In this document: positions 25,898 through 34,634 of the stretch, piece after piece
Layout of the letters: every line of letters starts with the position of its first letter
Numbering within the stretch: the stretch's first letter is position 1
NCBI GenBank assembly: GCA_937900415.1
Contig: CALCEY010000009.1
Span: 186,001-250,000 of the forward strand
Direction: 5' to 3'
Origin: an uncultured Clostridia bacterium
GTDB taxonomy: Bacteria > Bacillota > Clostridia > Peptostreptococcales > Anaerovoracaceae
DNA: 64,000 bases
Notes under the pieces: generated by a model
Database searches by the model: none
Seen by the model: only the letters and a program-made list of their open reading frames with translations
Told to the model about the DNA's origin: nothing
Translations under genes and position numbers: made by a program

Positions 25898-26326
25898 ATG
25901 AAAAAATATATGAATACCGCTCTGCTTTATGCTGGCCTTGCAATGGCCGGCGGAGTGTTTTATCGGAAATTCACCAAATTTAACGGCTTTACCGCAAAAA
26001 CAACCTTAGGAGTTATACATACACATTATTTTCTGTTAGGGATGGTATTTTTCCTTTTACTTCTGCTTTTGGAAAAGAATTTCTCTTTCACCGGGACTAA
26101 AACAAAACGTGTGCTGATCGTTTATCATATCGGTCTGAATCTCACTGCCGTTATGTTTTTAATAAGAGGAATTATCCAGGTTCTTGAAATTTCGCCTTCG
26201 AACGCCATGAATTCTGCGGTTGCTGGCATTGCCGGAGTTGGACATATTATGCTCGGAATCAGTCTTCTGCTTCTGTTATTACAGATCAAACGTAAAGTTT
26301 CAGCGGCAATAAATTGTTCCCGTTAG
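25898..26326 (+). CDS. DUF2871 family membrane protein
   Basis: 142 residues with four membrane helices. The start MKKYMNTALLYAGLAMAGGVFYREFTKFNGF-like block and IHTHYFLLGMVFFLLLLLLEKN match DUF2871, a small family of Firmicutes and Actinobacteria membrane proteins. The conserved HTH histidines in the second helix could bind metal or haem, but no role is known. ACAGGAGG precedes the ATG. Likely cotranscribed with the TetR-linked membrane protein. Confidence 0.78.
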   Translation: MKKYMNTALLYAGLAMAGGVFYRKFTKFNGFTAKTTLGVIHTHYFLLGMVFFLLLLLLEKNFSFTGTKTKRVLIVYHIGLNLTAVMFLIRGIIQVLEISPSNAMNSAVAGIAGVGHIMLGISLLLLLLQIKRKVSAAINCSR

Positions 26327-26385
26327 CCGCCGGAAAGCAACCGCCTGGATTAGCCTCAGGGATTAACCGCCGGAAAGCAACCGCC
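26323..26385. repeat. Short direct repeat, 23-base unit, 40-base period
   Basis: TTAGCCGCCGGAAAGCAACC at 26323 recurs as TTAACCGCCGGAAAGCAACC at 26363, each followed by GCC. Only two copies are present, and the first overlaps the last codon of the DUF2871 gene. Confidence 0.75.
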
Positions 26386-26735
26386 GGAATTAACCGGCAT
26401 GCTTATATATCGCCATCACATGACACTTTTAAAAAATCGTCCGTTACGCCATTGGTTTCCGGACGATTTATTTACTATGCTTCTCATATTGCTCATTCCA
26501 AAATATCTCTGAATAGGCGCTGCGTTTATAAAAAGTATTTTTTAAGATCCGTCATTCGATACTTTAAAAGGGTTTGCCATAATACCGACATTTTACCGTT
26601 TTACTTGCTTTCCTTTTTTCACGCTCACATCGTCAGTATTGATTCTGCAAACTTTAAGATTGACACTTATTCTTCCGTTATAGTATCATCATATTAAATA
26701 TAAGTATAAAACAATAAATCGGCGGAGGTGTTGGA
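26386..26735. other. Intergenic region before MFS gene
   Basis: Holds a terminator for the DUF2871 gene (26434-26475) and a probable promoter for the MFS gene: TTGACA (26660-26665), 18-base spacer, TATCAT (26684-26689). No gene is seen. Confidence 0.65.
26434..26475 (+). terminator. Terminator after DUF2871 gene
   Basis: Arms AAATCGTCCG (26434-26443) and CGGACGATTT (26460-26469), 16-base loop, followed by ATTT. The A-rich left flank makes it usable in both directions. Confidence 0.75.
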
Positions 26736-27962
26736 GTGGAGGCATTAAGACAATACAAGGGACTTCCAAGGCAAATTTATTTTCTAGCGCTGGCCCGCGC
26801 CGTAATTTCTATGGGGCTGATGTTCGTATTTCCTTTCATGTCGCTCCTTTTGACCAGCGTTCTCGGATTTTCTTCAGTTACAGCCGGATACATAATGGTT
26901 CTGACCGCTGTCGGAAATGTCGCAGGCTCGATAATCGGCGGAAAACTGTCCGATTCTTTCAGCAGGAAAAAAGTATTTTCTTTTTTTGCAATGATGGTAG
27001 TAATCGTCATGGTAATCTCCGGCTTCATATGTACGAACCGGTCAGTCGTTCCTTTCATAATTCTGGCCTATTTCTTTTTCAGTTCAGTAACGCCGTCAGT
27101 ATCTGCCATGGTTCTCGACTGGTGTGATAAAAGCAATAAGACAGAAGCTCTGTCGCTGCTATATCTGGCCAGCAACATAGGAAGTTCAATAGGCCCGGTG
27201 ATATCAGGCTTGCTTTTTTATGATTACATGCCTTGGATTTTCTTTGGAATGGCTATCGCCTTCAGCGCCACTTTAATCCTGGTTCAATTTAAAGTATCAG
27301 ACCATAAGGGACTTGACAGCATAAGCATTCCGGCTGACGCCTCCCTGCTATGCGAAGAAGCCGACAGTCAAAACAGTAAAAAATCTTACCTGTCCATAAT
27401 ATTTTCAAAGCCTTCGCTTTTAATATTCATAATCGTTCTGATAGTGCTGACGCTCTGTTACATAGCGCTTGATTACATGCTGCCGCTTCATTTCAGCGAT
27501 ATTTTCGGGTTAAGCCGCGGTTCCAAATACTCTTCCTTTGTCTGGACCGTCAACGGACTTACTGTAGTGCTTCTCACGCCTTGGCTCATATCTTTTACAA
27601 AAAAGCACCATCAGCTTTTCAACATGATATTTGCCTCCCTGCTATATGCGATAGGTTTCGCCGCCTACGGCCTGACGGAAACACCCGCCCTTTTGTATGC
27701 AGCAGTGCTCATATGGACCTCCGGTGAAATTCTCATATCTACGGGAGCCGGAGTCTACATATCCAACCAGTCCCCTGATACGCATAAGGGCAGGGGAATG
27801 GCTACTTATGAAATGTCCCGCGGAATCGGCCGTTGTCTCGGTCCGCTCCTGTTCGGCTACCTTCTTGTATCCCATACATATTCGCAGGTATGGCTTATAG
27901 TGGCGGCCATCTGTCTCGTCATGTCGCTGGTGATGACATCACTTTACAAGAGGCAGCAGTAA
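26736..27962 (+). CDS. Major facilitator superfamily transporter
   Basis: 408 residues, about 12 membrane helices, from a GTG with GGAGGTG upstream. The inter-helix 2/3 motif A is present as GGKLSDSFSRKKVF, and ESLS-like loop 6 separates two six-helix halves. Features are those of the proton-linked drug-exporter type, with SSVTPSVSAMVLDWCDKSNKTEALSLLYLASNIGSSIGPVISG resembling the antiporter motif C region. Substrate cannot be predicted. It has its own promoter and is followed by a terminator at 28094-28126. Confidence 0.9.
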   Translation: MEALRQYKGLPRQIYFLALARAVISMGLMFVFPFMSLLLTSVLGFSSVTAGYIMVLTAVGNVAGSIIGGKLSDSFSRKKVFSFFAMMVVIVMVISGFICTNRSVVPFIILAYFFFSSVTPSVSAMVLDWCDKSNKTEALSLLYLASNIGSSIGPVISGLLFYDYMPWIFFGMAIAFSATLILVQFKVSDHKGLDSISIPADASLLCEEADSQNSKKSYLSIIFSKPSLLIFIIVLIVLTLCYIALDYMLPLHFSDIFGLSRGSKYSSFVWTVNGLTVVLLTPWLISFTKKHHQLFNMIFASLLYAIGFAAYGLTETPALLYAAVLIWTSGEILISTGAGVYISNQSPDTHKGRGMATYEMSRGIGRCLGPLLFGYLLVSHTYSQVWLIVAAICLVMSLVMTSLYKRQQ

Positions 27963-28268
27963 TGCCGCGGTTGCGCCTGATAAGCAGCTGTAAACTGCTT
28001 GGCGGCGTTTTATAGGATTGCAGGAAAGAAAAGCACGGGGCTTCACTTTGTTCTCTGCTTGCTTTAAGCTGCATGACTTATATCCGACACGTAAAAATCA
28101 GGCATAGATTTTCACAGCCTGATTTTATATTGCTTTCATAATGTTGTTTTTAGAGCAAGGCATCGAAAACAGAGCCTATAGGCTGAGGAGGCTCTTTAAA
28201 AGCAGCTCAATGTGATTTGCCTTAAACGGGATTCATATTTCGGCTTTTAAGGAACCACGTCTTACGGT
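27963..28268. other. Convergent intergenic region
   Basis: 306 bases between the MFS gene and the aldolase pair, which converge. It contains a small hairpin (AAGCAG and CTGCTT arms near 27980-28000) and the terminator at 28094-28126. No gene is seen. Confidence 0.6.
28094..28126. terminator. Bidirectional-type terminator
   Basis: Arms AAAATCAGGC (28094-28103) and GCCTGATTTT (28117-28126) with a 13-base loop. Flanking A and T runs allow termination from both convergent sides. Confidence 0.8.
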
Positions 28269-28826
28269 TTACATTTGTGTAAGGTATTTTCTTCCGTTTT
28301 CTTCTATTTTACAGCAAATTTCAAAAGCCTGTTCTATGTCCTTTCCACAGGCGACCATGCCATGGTTTGCCATTATTGCTCCGAAATTTTTGCCCAATGA
28401 TGCAGCGGTATTTTTTGCCAAAGCATTGCTGCCGGATAAGGCATATTCGCCGACTTTCAGCTCTTCGCCTAAAGCATCACGGTATTCCGGAAGGACGGGC
28501 ATGTTTTGATTTGCCGCTGCGAAAACACACGCATACTTTGAGTGAGTATGTATTATCGCTCCGACATCCTTTCTGTACCTGTAAATTTCCGCGTGAAGCT
28601 CCTTCTCAGACGTAGGCTTGTGTTTGCCCTCATGAGCGAGAGTATATATCTCCACCTTTACCATATCATCTGCCGTCAGTCTTTCGTAATCCATTCCCGA
28701 AGGAGTTACCAGCATATTTTTATCATCCAGCCTTATGGAAATATTTCCCCAGGTTCCCTGAACCAATCCGCTCTCTGCCAGCTTTTTTCCATATTCTACT
28801 ATAGCCTGTCTGATATTTTCTTCCAT
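28269..28826 (-). CDS. Class II (zinc) aldolase/epimerase-family protein
   Basis: 185 residues. Zinc and phosphate-site motifs of the AraD/FucA family are complete: GNIS near 26, TPSGMDY near 40, SEKELHAEIYR (the catalytic Glu), HTHS near 93 and ANHG near 153, giving the three zinc histidines. Family members cleave or epimerise sugar phosphates such as fuculose-1-phosphate or ribulose-5-phosphate, or act on methylthioribulose-phosphate. The substrate is not determinable. It directly follows a paralogue lacking the zinc site, with GGAGG of its own inside the end of that gene. Confidence 0.85.
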   Translation of the reverse strand: MEENIRQAIVEYGKKLAESGLVQGTWGNISIRLDDKNMLVTPSGMDYERLTADDMVKVEIYTLAHEGKHKPTSEKELHAEIYRYRKDVGAIIHTHSKYACVFAAANQNMPVLPEYRDALGEELKVGEYALSGSNALAKNTAASLGKNFGAIMANHGMVACGKDIEQAFEICCKIEENGRKYLTQM

Positions 28827-29498
28827 CTATTTAACCTCCGCGAGTCTGACTTCTTCTTCCGCTTTGGAATATTTCTTTTTATATTTTTTTCTCATTACCT
28901 TTGCTTCCCACTTGGGAATAGGCTTGCTGCCGCCGATTTTTTCCGCCAGAAAAAACACTTCCGCAGATTTTTCCAGTACGGTCATCGCAACAACGGCCTC
29001 GTAAAGGGTTCTTCCCATGGTTATGGTATATCCCAAGCCTTCTCCATCTTTATTGATTCCTTTAAGTACAAAACAGCCTTCATTATTTTTAAGAGCCTTT
29101 ACCAGAGATTTACCCATAGATTTATTGCTGTCTCGTCCGTCTACTATGTATGCCGTATGACCGAAAATCTGAGCCATATCGTCAAGGCACGCCCTAAATG
29201 GTTTAGCTTCTCTCAAGGCCCGCTGACAGAAAGGCGTCTGCGAATAAACCACAGCCTTAACATCGCCCTTGGGAATCGGGAGAGCTTGCAGCTCAAGCTG
29301 CGTGATATCATTTTCTTCAAGCTTCCCCATATCGGCTCCGTCTCTTGTTGCGAAAACTCCCTCAGAAGTCTGCAATATCATCTTTGCCGCTTCTCCTACA
29401 GAATACGGCTGATTCGCCATCATCTGCCCGTATTTTTTCATTACCTCATATATATCTACCATCTCATTACTCCGTTTTGAATCTATTTCCTTTATCAT
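28827..29498 (-). CDS. Degenerate class II aldolase-like protein
   Basis: 223 residues. The fold is recognisable by order and spacing (LQTSEGVFATRDGADMGKLEENDITQLEL matching the GNxS..TPSG block; AVVYSQTPFCQRA where the zinc HxH would be; FVLKGINKDGEGLGYTI at the NHG position; MTVLEKSAEVFFLAEKIGG near the end). None of the zinc histidines is retained, so it cannot be a normal zinc aldolase. Directly abutting an intact paralogue, it may form a non-catalytic subunit or have a new activity. Start may be the ATG at 29498 or the one at 29462, which has a better CGGAG site. Confidence 0.75.
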   Translation of the reverse strand: MIKEIDSKRSNEMVDIYEVMKKYGQMMANQPYSVGEAAKMILQTSEGVFATRDGADMGKLEENDITQLELQALPIPKGDVKAVVYSQTPFCQRALREAKPFRACLDDMAQIFGHTAYIVDGRDSNKSMGKSLVKALKNNEGCFVLKGINKDGEGLGYTITMGRTLYEAVVAMTVLEKSAEVFFLAEKIGGSKPIPKWEAKVMRKKYKKKYSKAEEEVRLAEVK

Positions 29499-29589
29499 TT
29501 TAAATTACATCCTCCTCAATGTCCATACCTCTTGATAAATTAAAAAAATCCGGCGAATCTATATGCCGGCATAAATCAAAATTAACATG

Positions 29590-30237
29590 AAATTTTTCCT
29601 TCCCTGGAAACGTTAAATGTCTCGCACGGTATGGCTTTTCCGTTGTTTTCAACAGCCCTTCTTACCTCAAATTCTATTCCGCCGCAGCAGGACGCTTCCA
29701 TTTCTACCACTGTAAGGCTTTTTTATCGTTTTGAGAAAGTATAGCTGTAATCTTTTCACTGTAATCGCCTTCGTCCAGCTTTGGACAGCCTATCATAGTC
29801 AACTTATTGCTCATAAAACTTTCATGAAACTTTCCATATGCGTAAGCTGTACAGTCCGCAGCAATCAGAAGAGAAACTCCCTCAAAACATTACGCGCTTG
29901 CATGAGTGTGCTTAAGCTGTACAGTCCATCGACAAAAGCGGCTTACGCTGCTGTGGCGTTTTTCGTCATAACCCACCGGCTTTGAAATATGTGCATTGCT
30001 GCCTTCTTTACGAGAAGCATGCAGCATGAGCATGCTCTAAAGCCTCTCGCTCTTCAAAGGCTGTCGCGCCAGCAGGACATGCCGGCAGACAGAATCTGAG
30101 ACCGTCGCATTACAGACATAATCCGCGGCCATCGCAGTAATCTTCTCCTATCAGCTTTGCTTTCCCTGACACCATGCCTATGGCTCCTTCATGACACACA
30201 TGTACACAAGCTCCGCATCCATTGCACTTTTTCATCT
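29590..30237 (-). pseudogene. Broken 4Fe-4S ferredoxin-type protein gene
   Basis: Reading the minus strand from 30237 gives MKKCNGCGACVHVCHEGAIGMVSG and the DYCDG motif, then an in-frame TAA. The next codons continue the family pattern (CDGLRFCLPACPAGATAFEEREALE) before another stop. After a scrambled stretch the C-terminal half resumes (LLIAADCTAYAYGKFHESFM, IGCPKLDEGDYSEKI), shifts frame near 29720 and ends VVEMEASCCGGIEFEVRRAVE. The intact family is an about 230-290-residue dicluster protein often found beside Crp/Fnr regulators and hybrid-cluster protein genes. At least two stops and two frameshifts make this a pseudogene. Confidence 0.82.
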
Positions 30238-30252
30238 ATTTTAATAATTTTT

Positions 30253-30516
30253 CTAATCATTCTTTTCAGCCTCAATTTTAGAAATATTTATAACGCCGCT
30301 GTCAGGGCCGCAAAAGCATACATCCCCCTGTCTGCTGGCAGACGGCTTTCCTCCATATCTTAAAATATCAATATACGGAAAGACAACGTGCATGGCCATG
30401 GAGCAAATAAATCCCCTTTGGGTATCGTAACCGAAGCTGTCGCCTATCTTGTGGCCCCTGTGACAGCTACATTCACCCTTTCTGTCGACTAAAGTTATCT
30501 TAATTTTCGGTTTCAC
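30253..30516 (-). CDS. TIGR04076-like small protein
   Basis: 87 residues from a GTG at 30516 that has GGGAGGTG six bases upstream; an ATG at 30534 lacks a binding site. The pattern KIKITLVDRKGECSCHRGHKIGDSFGYDTQRGFICSMAMHVVFPYIDILRYGG followed by CFCGPDSGVINISKIE fits TIGR04076, a small cysteine-containing family of anaerobes with unknown function. It starts the minus-strand unit whose next gene is the broken 4Fe-4S gene. Confidence 0.7.
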   Translation of the reverse strand: MKPKIKITLVDRKGECSCHRGHKIGDSFGYDTQRGFICSMAMHVVFPYIDILRYGGKPSASRQGDVCFCGPDSGVINISKIEAEKND

Positions 30517-30724
30517 GAAATTCACCTCCCTCATCTGTATAAAAACCGCTTGCGCTATCTGCGCAAACGTTCCTTACTTTTGTGAATTGATTATAGTATG
30601 ATAGCAAAAATAAAGCCGTTGTTTTTACAACATAATAGGTTAGTATAAAAAAAATTTCTATAAATTCGACACTGTATACAGCGCCGGCATTTTCTGCGGG
30701 ATAAAGAAGGCATAAATCGAAGCA

Positions 30725-31311
30725 ATGCTTCAATGTCTGAACGCACAGGTGTTTTCATATGAAAAAGGAGAAGCGGCTGTTCTCGAGGTAGATCCTGCCG
30801 GTTATGTATACATAGTGCTTTCAGGTCAAGTTCATATAATAAAGGAGAACTATCACGGCAGCAGAAGCATAATGACGAAAATTATGTGCGGAGAGATTTT
30901 GGGCGAGGTTTTCGCCTGCGCCGAAGAAAAAAACTTCATGTCAGCGTTTTCGCCTCCGAAAGCTCCCGAATAATGCTTATAAATTTCAAAGAAATTCTAT
31001 CGCCGTGTAAAAATTCCTGCCCCTCTCATACCATTATGATTTCTAACTTTCTTCGGACAGTATCGAAAAAATCTTTGTTTCTTAATCAAAAGATTGATTT
31101 TCTTTCCAATCGAAACACAAGGGAAAAGATTCTTACATTCCTATCATCTCATGCCAAACAGGCATGAAGAAGCGACTTCACAATTCCCTTTAATCGTTAA
31201 GAGCCGGCCGATTTTTTATGCGTTGAAAGAAGCGCCACATCGGCGGAGCTCAGCAGAATGAAGCGCGATGGCCTGCTCGAATATAACCGTAGCCGTTTTC
31301 GCCTTCTTTAG
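30725..31311 (+). pseudogene. Broken Crp/Fnr-family regulator gene
   Basis: The + strand starts in one frame with a cyclic-nucleotide-binding-type sensor (FSYEKGEAAVLEVDPAGYVYIVLSGQVHIIKENYHGSRSIMTKIMCGEILGEVFACA), shifts frame near 30950 and continues (VSVFASESSRIMLINFKEIL, FLSNRNTREKILTFLSSHAKQA). It then shifts again near 31165 and ends with the winged HTH (SDFTIPFNR, TAA stop, PADFLCVERSATSAELSRMKRDGLLEYNRSRF). CAA to TAA in NRQ-ELADFL explains the stop. Two frameshifts and one nonsense codon mean it is inactive. It is divergent from the TIGR04076/4Fe-4S unit it presumably once controlled. Confidence 0.85.
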
Positions 31312-31466
31312 CCTTAGCATCATCTCTGATTGATATTATACAAAGACAGAGTCTGCGTCGGCAGGTCAGATTCCCGCCTTATATTTGTTCAGTATATTTT
31401 CCTAATCAATAAAAATTTCATCTTCAAAAACCTCGCCGACTGTGTTATAAATATATTATACACTTT

Positions 31467-31542
31467 GCGCCCATAGCTCAGGGGATAGAGTAGCACACTC
31501 CGAATGTGAAGGCCGTGGGTTCGATTCCCACTGGGCGCACCA
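31467..31542 (+). tRNA. tRNA-Arg (anticodon CCG)
   Basis: 76 bases with encoded CCA. Acceptor GCGCCCA pairs fully with TGGGCGC; D arm GCTC/GAGT; anticodon loop CTCCGAA gives anticodon CCG, reading CGG; T arm GTGGG-TTCGATT-CCCAC is perfect. The top pair of the anticodon stem (G-A) is mismatched. It is a single tRNA, followed by a terminator. Confidence 0.93.
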
Positions 31543-31547
31543 TCTTT

Positions 31548-31597
31548 AAAACCGCTTCAAACGGCTGTTTTCAGCCATTTATAGCGGTTTTATTTTT
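31548..31597 (+). terminator. Terminator after tRNA-Arg
   Basis: Outer arms AAAACCGC and GCGGTTTT enclose an inner GGCTG/CAGCC hairpin and are followed by ATTTTT. Confidence 0.85.
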
Positions 31598-31958
31598 CAT
31601 CTGAAAAATAAGTTTCTGTAAATATAAATGCTATTTTCGGGCAAAATGTCACATTTAGGTGTGACATTTTGTGTGACAATTTTTGAAAAGCAATTTTCAC
31701 ATTTTCATATCAATATACTCTCTCTGATTTTTAAATGCAAAAAAGCCAAAATCTGCGACGGCATTTTTCATCTGATTGAAGTTTTTTAGTATGAAGCTTA
31801 AAGTATTTTCGTACGATGATCGAAAAAGAATGACTGTTCAATTTTCTGATGATATAATGATATAATAATATGTTAAAACAGCGGTAAGACGAGTTTCGTT
31901 GCGCCGCAGGCAGTAACGCGAGGATTCTTCAAAGTCAGGACGCAAGGAGGACTTCATC
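31598..31958. other. Intergenic region between tRNA and orphan gene
   Basis: 361 AT-rich bases. A palindrome lies at 31643-31670. The minus strand shows short open stretches ending in LFKNCHTKCHT, resembling tails of integrase-type frames, but no intact gene. A GC-richer block (about 31885-31950) precedes the orphan gene and probably holds its leader; AAGGAGG lies at 31945. Confidence 0.5.
31643..31670. repeat. 28-base palindrome near tRNA-Arg
   Basis: Arms AAAATGTCACA and TGTGACATTTT around a six-base centre, followed at once by another GTGTGACA. It may be a leftover attachment-site arm or a regulatory site. Confidence 0.7.
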
Positions 31959-32936
31959 ATGGATACGAAAAGAAAAGACAAATTATTAAAAATATATGAT
32001 GAAATATCCGATGACCGTGAACGCTATATAAAATTATATAAAAGCACAGACGAATTTCAATTTGAACTTGAAAAAATGTTCGACACACATATAAACGTTC
32101 AAGCGACGCAAGATAAGCAAATTGACGTTTGTCTTAAATTATTGCCCCTTAAAGCTCAGACTCAAATCGTTCATTTAGGTTATATGGAAGCAATAAGGTC
32201 AAATGATTATTCTTATCTTAATAAAGCTTTAAATACTTATTCTAAGCTTAAAATGATAGTTATCTTGCAAACAAGTTCAGATCATTGTTACTTTTCATTA
32301 GACCAAGTACCGTATTTGTTCGTTTTAAAAAAATTTGACCTTCTTGAAAAGATATACCCTAAAGATTGCGGATTAAGTAAGGCGAAGATTTGGGGCGGTA
32401 TTGTCACGAACTTGATTATGTATCTGTATTACCGGGAAGAATCTTGGAAAGAGCAGGCGTTAAATGACGCTGATAAATATTTGAGCAGGAAAAGTCCTCT
32501 TGAATATCATACAATTGCTGAAGCGTTGGTAGCATTGGTTAATAAGGATTTCGAGCAATTCTCTTTATCCTTAAATGATATTTGTAAAGGAAGAAAAAAA
32601 TCGAAAGAATTCGGCGAAAACAAATTTTCCAGGAGCGTTTCTTTCTATTCCTTAGGCTTATATAATTTTGCACAATATCTATACCCTGACGAATCGAATA
32701 AAATCACTTTGCCTGATGATGATGCCTTCTTAACGGATTATCATTTGTATCAGGAAAGTCATGATTCTTTAGACGACGGATATATCATCAACTTCAACGA
32801 AAAGCTCAGTCTGTTAAAGGCGATGTTTGAAGTGGATACTCCTTGCATTTCACTGACGAAAAACAACGGACGCCTCGCAGTCGATTATATATCATATAAT
32901 GATGCGGTAATTAAAAAAATCAAAGCGTTGTTATAA
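31959..32936 (+). CDS. AT-rich orphan protein, possibly immunity-like
   Basis: 325 residues, all-helical in appearance, without signal peptide or membrane segment. AAGGAGG precedes the ATG. Base composition and codon use are visibly more AT-rich than in the neighbours. The layout (helical repeats with LMYLYYREESWKEQALNDADKYL and YHTIAEALVALVNKDFEQFSLSLNDICKGRKK, then SRSVSFYSLGLYNFAQYL) is reminiscent of Imm49-type immunity proteins, which protect against polymorphic toxins, but I cannot confirm this. Position 400 bases after a tRNA gene suggests acquisition by transfer. No toxin gene is nearby. Confidence 0.7.
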   Translation: MDTKRKDKLLKIYDEISDDRERYIKLYKSTDEFQFELEKMFDTHINVQATQDKQIDVCLKLLPLKAQTQIVHLGYMEAIRSNDYSYLNKALNTYSKLKMIVILQTSSDHCYFSLDQVPYLFVLKKFDLLEKIYPKDCGLSKAKIWGGIVTNLIMYLYYREESWKEQALNDADKYLSRKSPLEYHTIAEALVALVNKDFEQFSLSLNDICKGRKKSKEFGENKFSRSVSFYSLGLYNFAQYLYPDESNKITLPDDDAFLTDYHLYQESHDSLDDGYIINFNEKLSLLKAMFEVDTPCISLTKNNGRLAVDYISYNDAVIKKIKALL

Positions 32937-33024
32937 AATTTATTTGAGCGATAAATTTCAATTATTTAAAAGAACGAAAAGATAAAGAAAATCAAGATGC
33001 TGATTAGACGAAAGGAGACAATTT

Positions 33025-34599
33025 ATGAAAGAGGACACAAAGGAAACAGGATTACGCCTTTTGAAGAAAGGCAAGCAAGGTATTTTCCGAATGATTTTCA
33101 GCCGCTCCGGCTTGATTCTCGTTCTGCTTGCCATACAGGTTCTGTTTCTGTTCTCCATTTTCCATAGGTTTGAGGAATTTCTGCCGCATATTTACGGTGG
33201 GGTAGTAATTCTTACCCTTTTTATGATGATGTATTTGCTGAACAATTCCATGGATCCGACCTCCAAGATTACATGGCTGGTAGTTATAATGCTCCTGCCT
33301 GTATTCGGAGCCCTGCTGTTTCTATTTACGCAAACCGACATAGGCCACCGCGCGCTCAGAAGCCGTTATGCCCAGCTAAACAAGGAGACGGAAAATTCTC
33401 TCAGCCAGGAGCAGAAAACAGAAGAAGCTTTGCGGCAATGCGATTATGGAGCAGCAGCTCTTTCCCGCTATGTTAGACGCAGCGGCTGCTATCCGGTATA
33501 CGACCGTACTGCCGTCACTTACTTCCCCCTCGGAGAAGATAAATTTAAGGAAATGTTGATTCAGCTGGAGAAAGCGGAGCGATTCATATTTTTAGAATAC
33601 TTCATTGTAAACGAAGGTGAAATGTGGGGTAAGATTCTCGAAATTTTAGTCAGAAAAGCAAAGCAAGGCGTCGATGTTCGTATGCTCTACGACGGAACCT
33701 GTGAGCTTTCCACACTACCACATAACTATCCTCGCAGACTTCAAAGGCTGGGTATCAAATGCAAAATGTTCGCCCCTGTCAAGCCCTTTGTATCAACTCA
33801 TTACAACTATCGCGATCACAGAAAAATTCTGGTGATTGACGGAAAGGTTGCCTTCAACGGCGGCATAAATCTTGCTGACGAATACATAAACACGTATGAA
33901 AAGTACGGTCACTGGAAGGATACAGCTGTCATGCTTCAGGGAGAAGCCGTACGCAGCTTTACAAGAATGTTTCTGCATATGTGGTTTTTAGACGAAAGAA
34001 AAACAGACTTTAACAACTTCTTAAGCGTACCGGTATCAACTCAGTCCGAAAACGGCTTCGTAATGCCGTACGGAGACTGTCCTCTCGATAAATACAAGGT
34101 AGGCGAGCAGGTGTATATAGATATGCTAAGCCGGGCAAAGAATTACATCCATATTATGACGCCTTACCTGATTTTGGACGGAGAACTGGAAAACGCATTA
34201 AAATACGCCGCAGAGAGAGGCGTCGACGTGCAGATTATCCTCCCGGGAATCCCTGATAAGTACATACCTTTCTCTCTTGCGCTTACTCACTATAAATCTT
34301 TGCTGGAATCAGGCGTTAAAATTTATGAATACACGCCCGGGTTTATCCATGCAAAGGTTGTCGTGTCTGATGACCGTGAAGCTGTCGTCGGTACAATCAA
34401 TCTGGATTACCGAAGCCTTTACCATCATTTTGAATGTGCCACTTATATGTATGGCGCAGACTGCATTCCCAATATTTCAGATGACTTTGAAGCCACGAGG
34501 GAAAAATGCCGTAAGATTACCGTAGATATGATAAAAAAAGAGCCTTTTAAGCGCAAGCTTCTGGGCTTTGCCGCAAAAGTCGTGGCACCGCTACTGTAA
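33025..34599 (+). CDS. cls: Cardiolipin synthase (two HKD motifs), paralogue 1
   Basis: 524 residues. Three N-terminal membrane helices (about 25-45, 53-72, 78-100) are followed by two phospholipase-D domains with catalytic motifs HRKILVID (from about His265) and HAKVVVSD (from about His442), each followed by a conserved GxxN region. The family condenses two phosphatidylglycerols into cardiolipin and glycerol at the membrane. The charged N-terminus and length are typical of clostridial Cls. AAGGAGA precedes the ATG. A shorter paralogue follows 35 bases downstream. Confidence 0.92.
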   Translation: MKEDTKETGLRLLKKGKQGIFRMIFSRSGLILVLLAIQVLFLFSIFHRFEEFLPHIYGGVVILTLFMMMYLLNNSMDPTSKITWLVVIMLLPVFGALLFLFTQTDIGHRALRSRYAQLNKETENSLSQEQKTEEALRQCDYGAAALSRYVRRSGCYPVYDRTAVTYFPLGEDKFKEMLIQLEKAERFIFLEYFIVNEGEMWGKILEILVRKAKQGVDVRMLYDGTCELSTLPHNYPRRLQRLGIKCKMFAPVKPFVSTHYNYRDHRKILVIDGKVAFNGGINLADEYINTYEKYGHWKDTAVMLQGEAVRSFTRMFLHMWFLDERKTDFNNFLSVPVSTQSENGFVMPYGDCPLDKYKVGEQVYIDMLSRAKNYIHIMTPYLILDGELENALKYAAERGVDVQIILPGIPDKYIPFSLALTHYKSLLESGVKIYEYTPGFIHAKVVVSDDREAVVGTINLDYRSLYHHFECATYMYGADCIPNISDDFEATREKCRKITVDMIKKEPFKRKLLGFAAKVVAPLL

Positions 34600-34634
34600 T
34601 AATATAACATTCTCACTAAACAGGAGGTTTGCCA

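Noticed and set aside
28542..29480. 312-codon + strand open frame opposite the aldolase pair
   Set aside because: It is antisense to two genes with clear family motifs, has no ribosome binding site and no recognisable domain.
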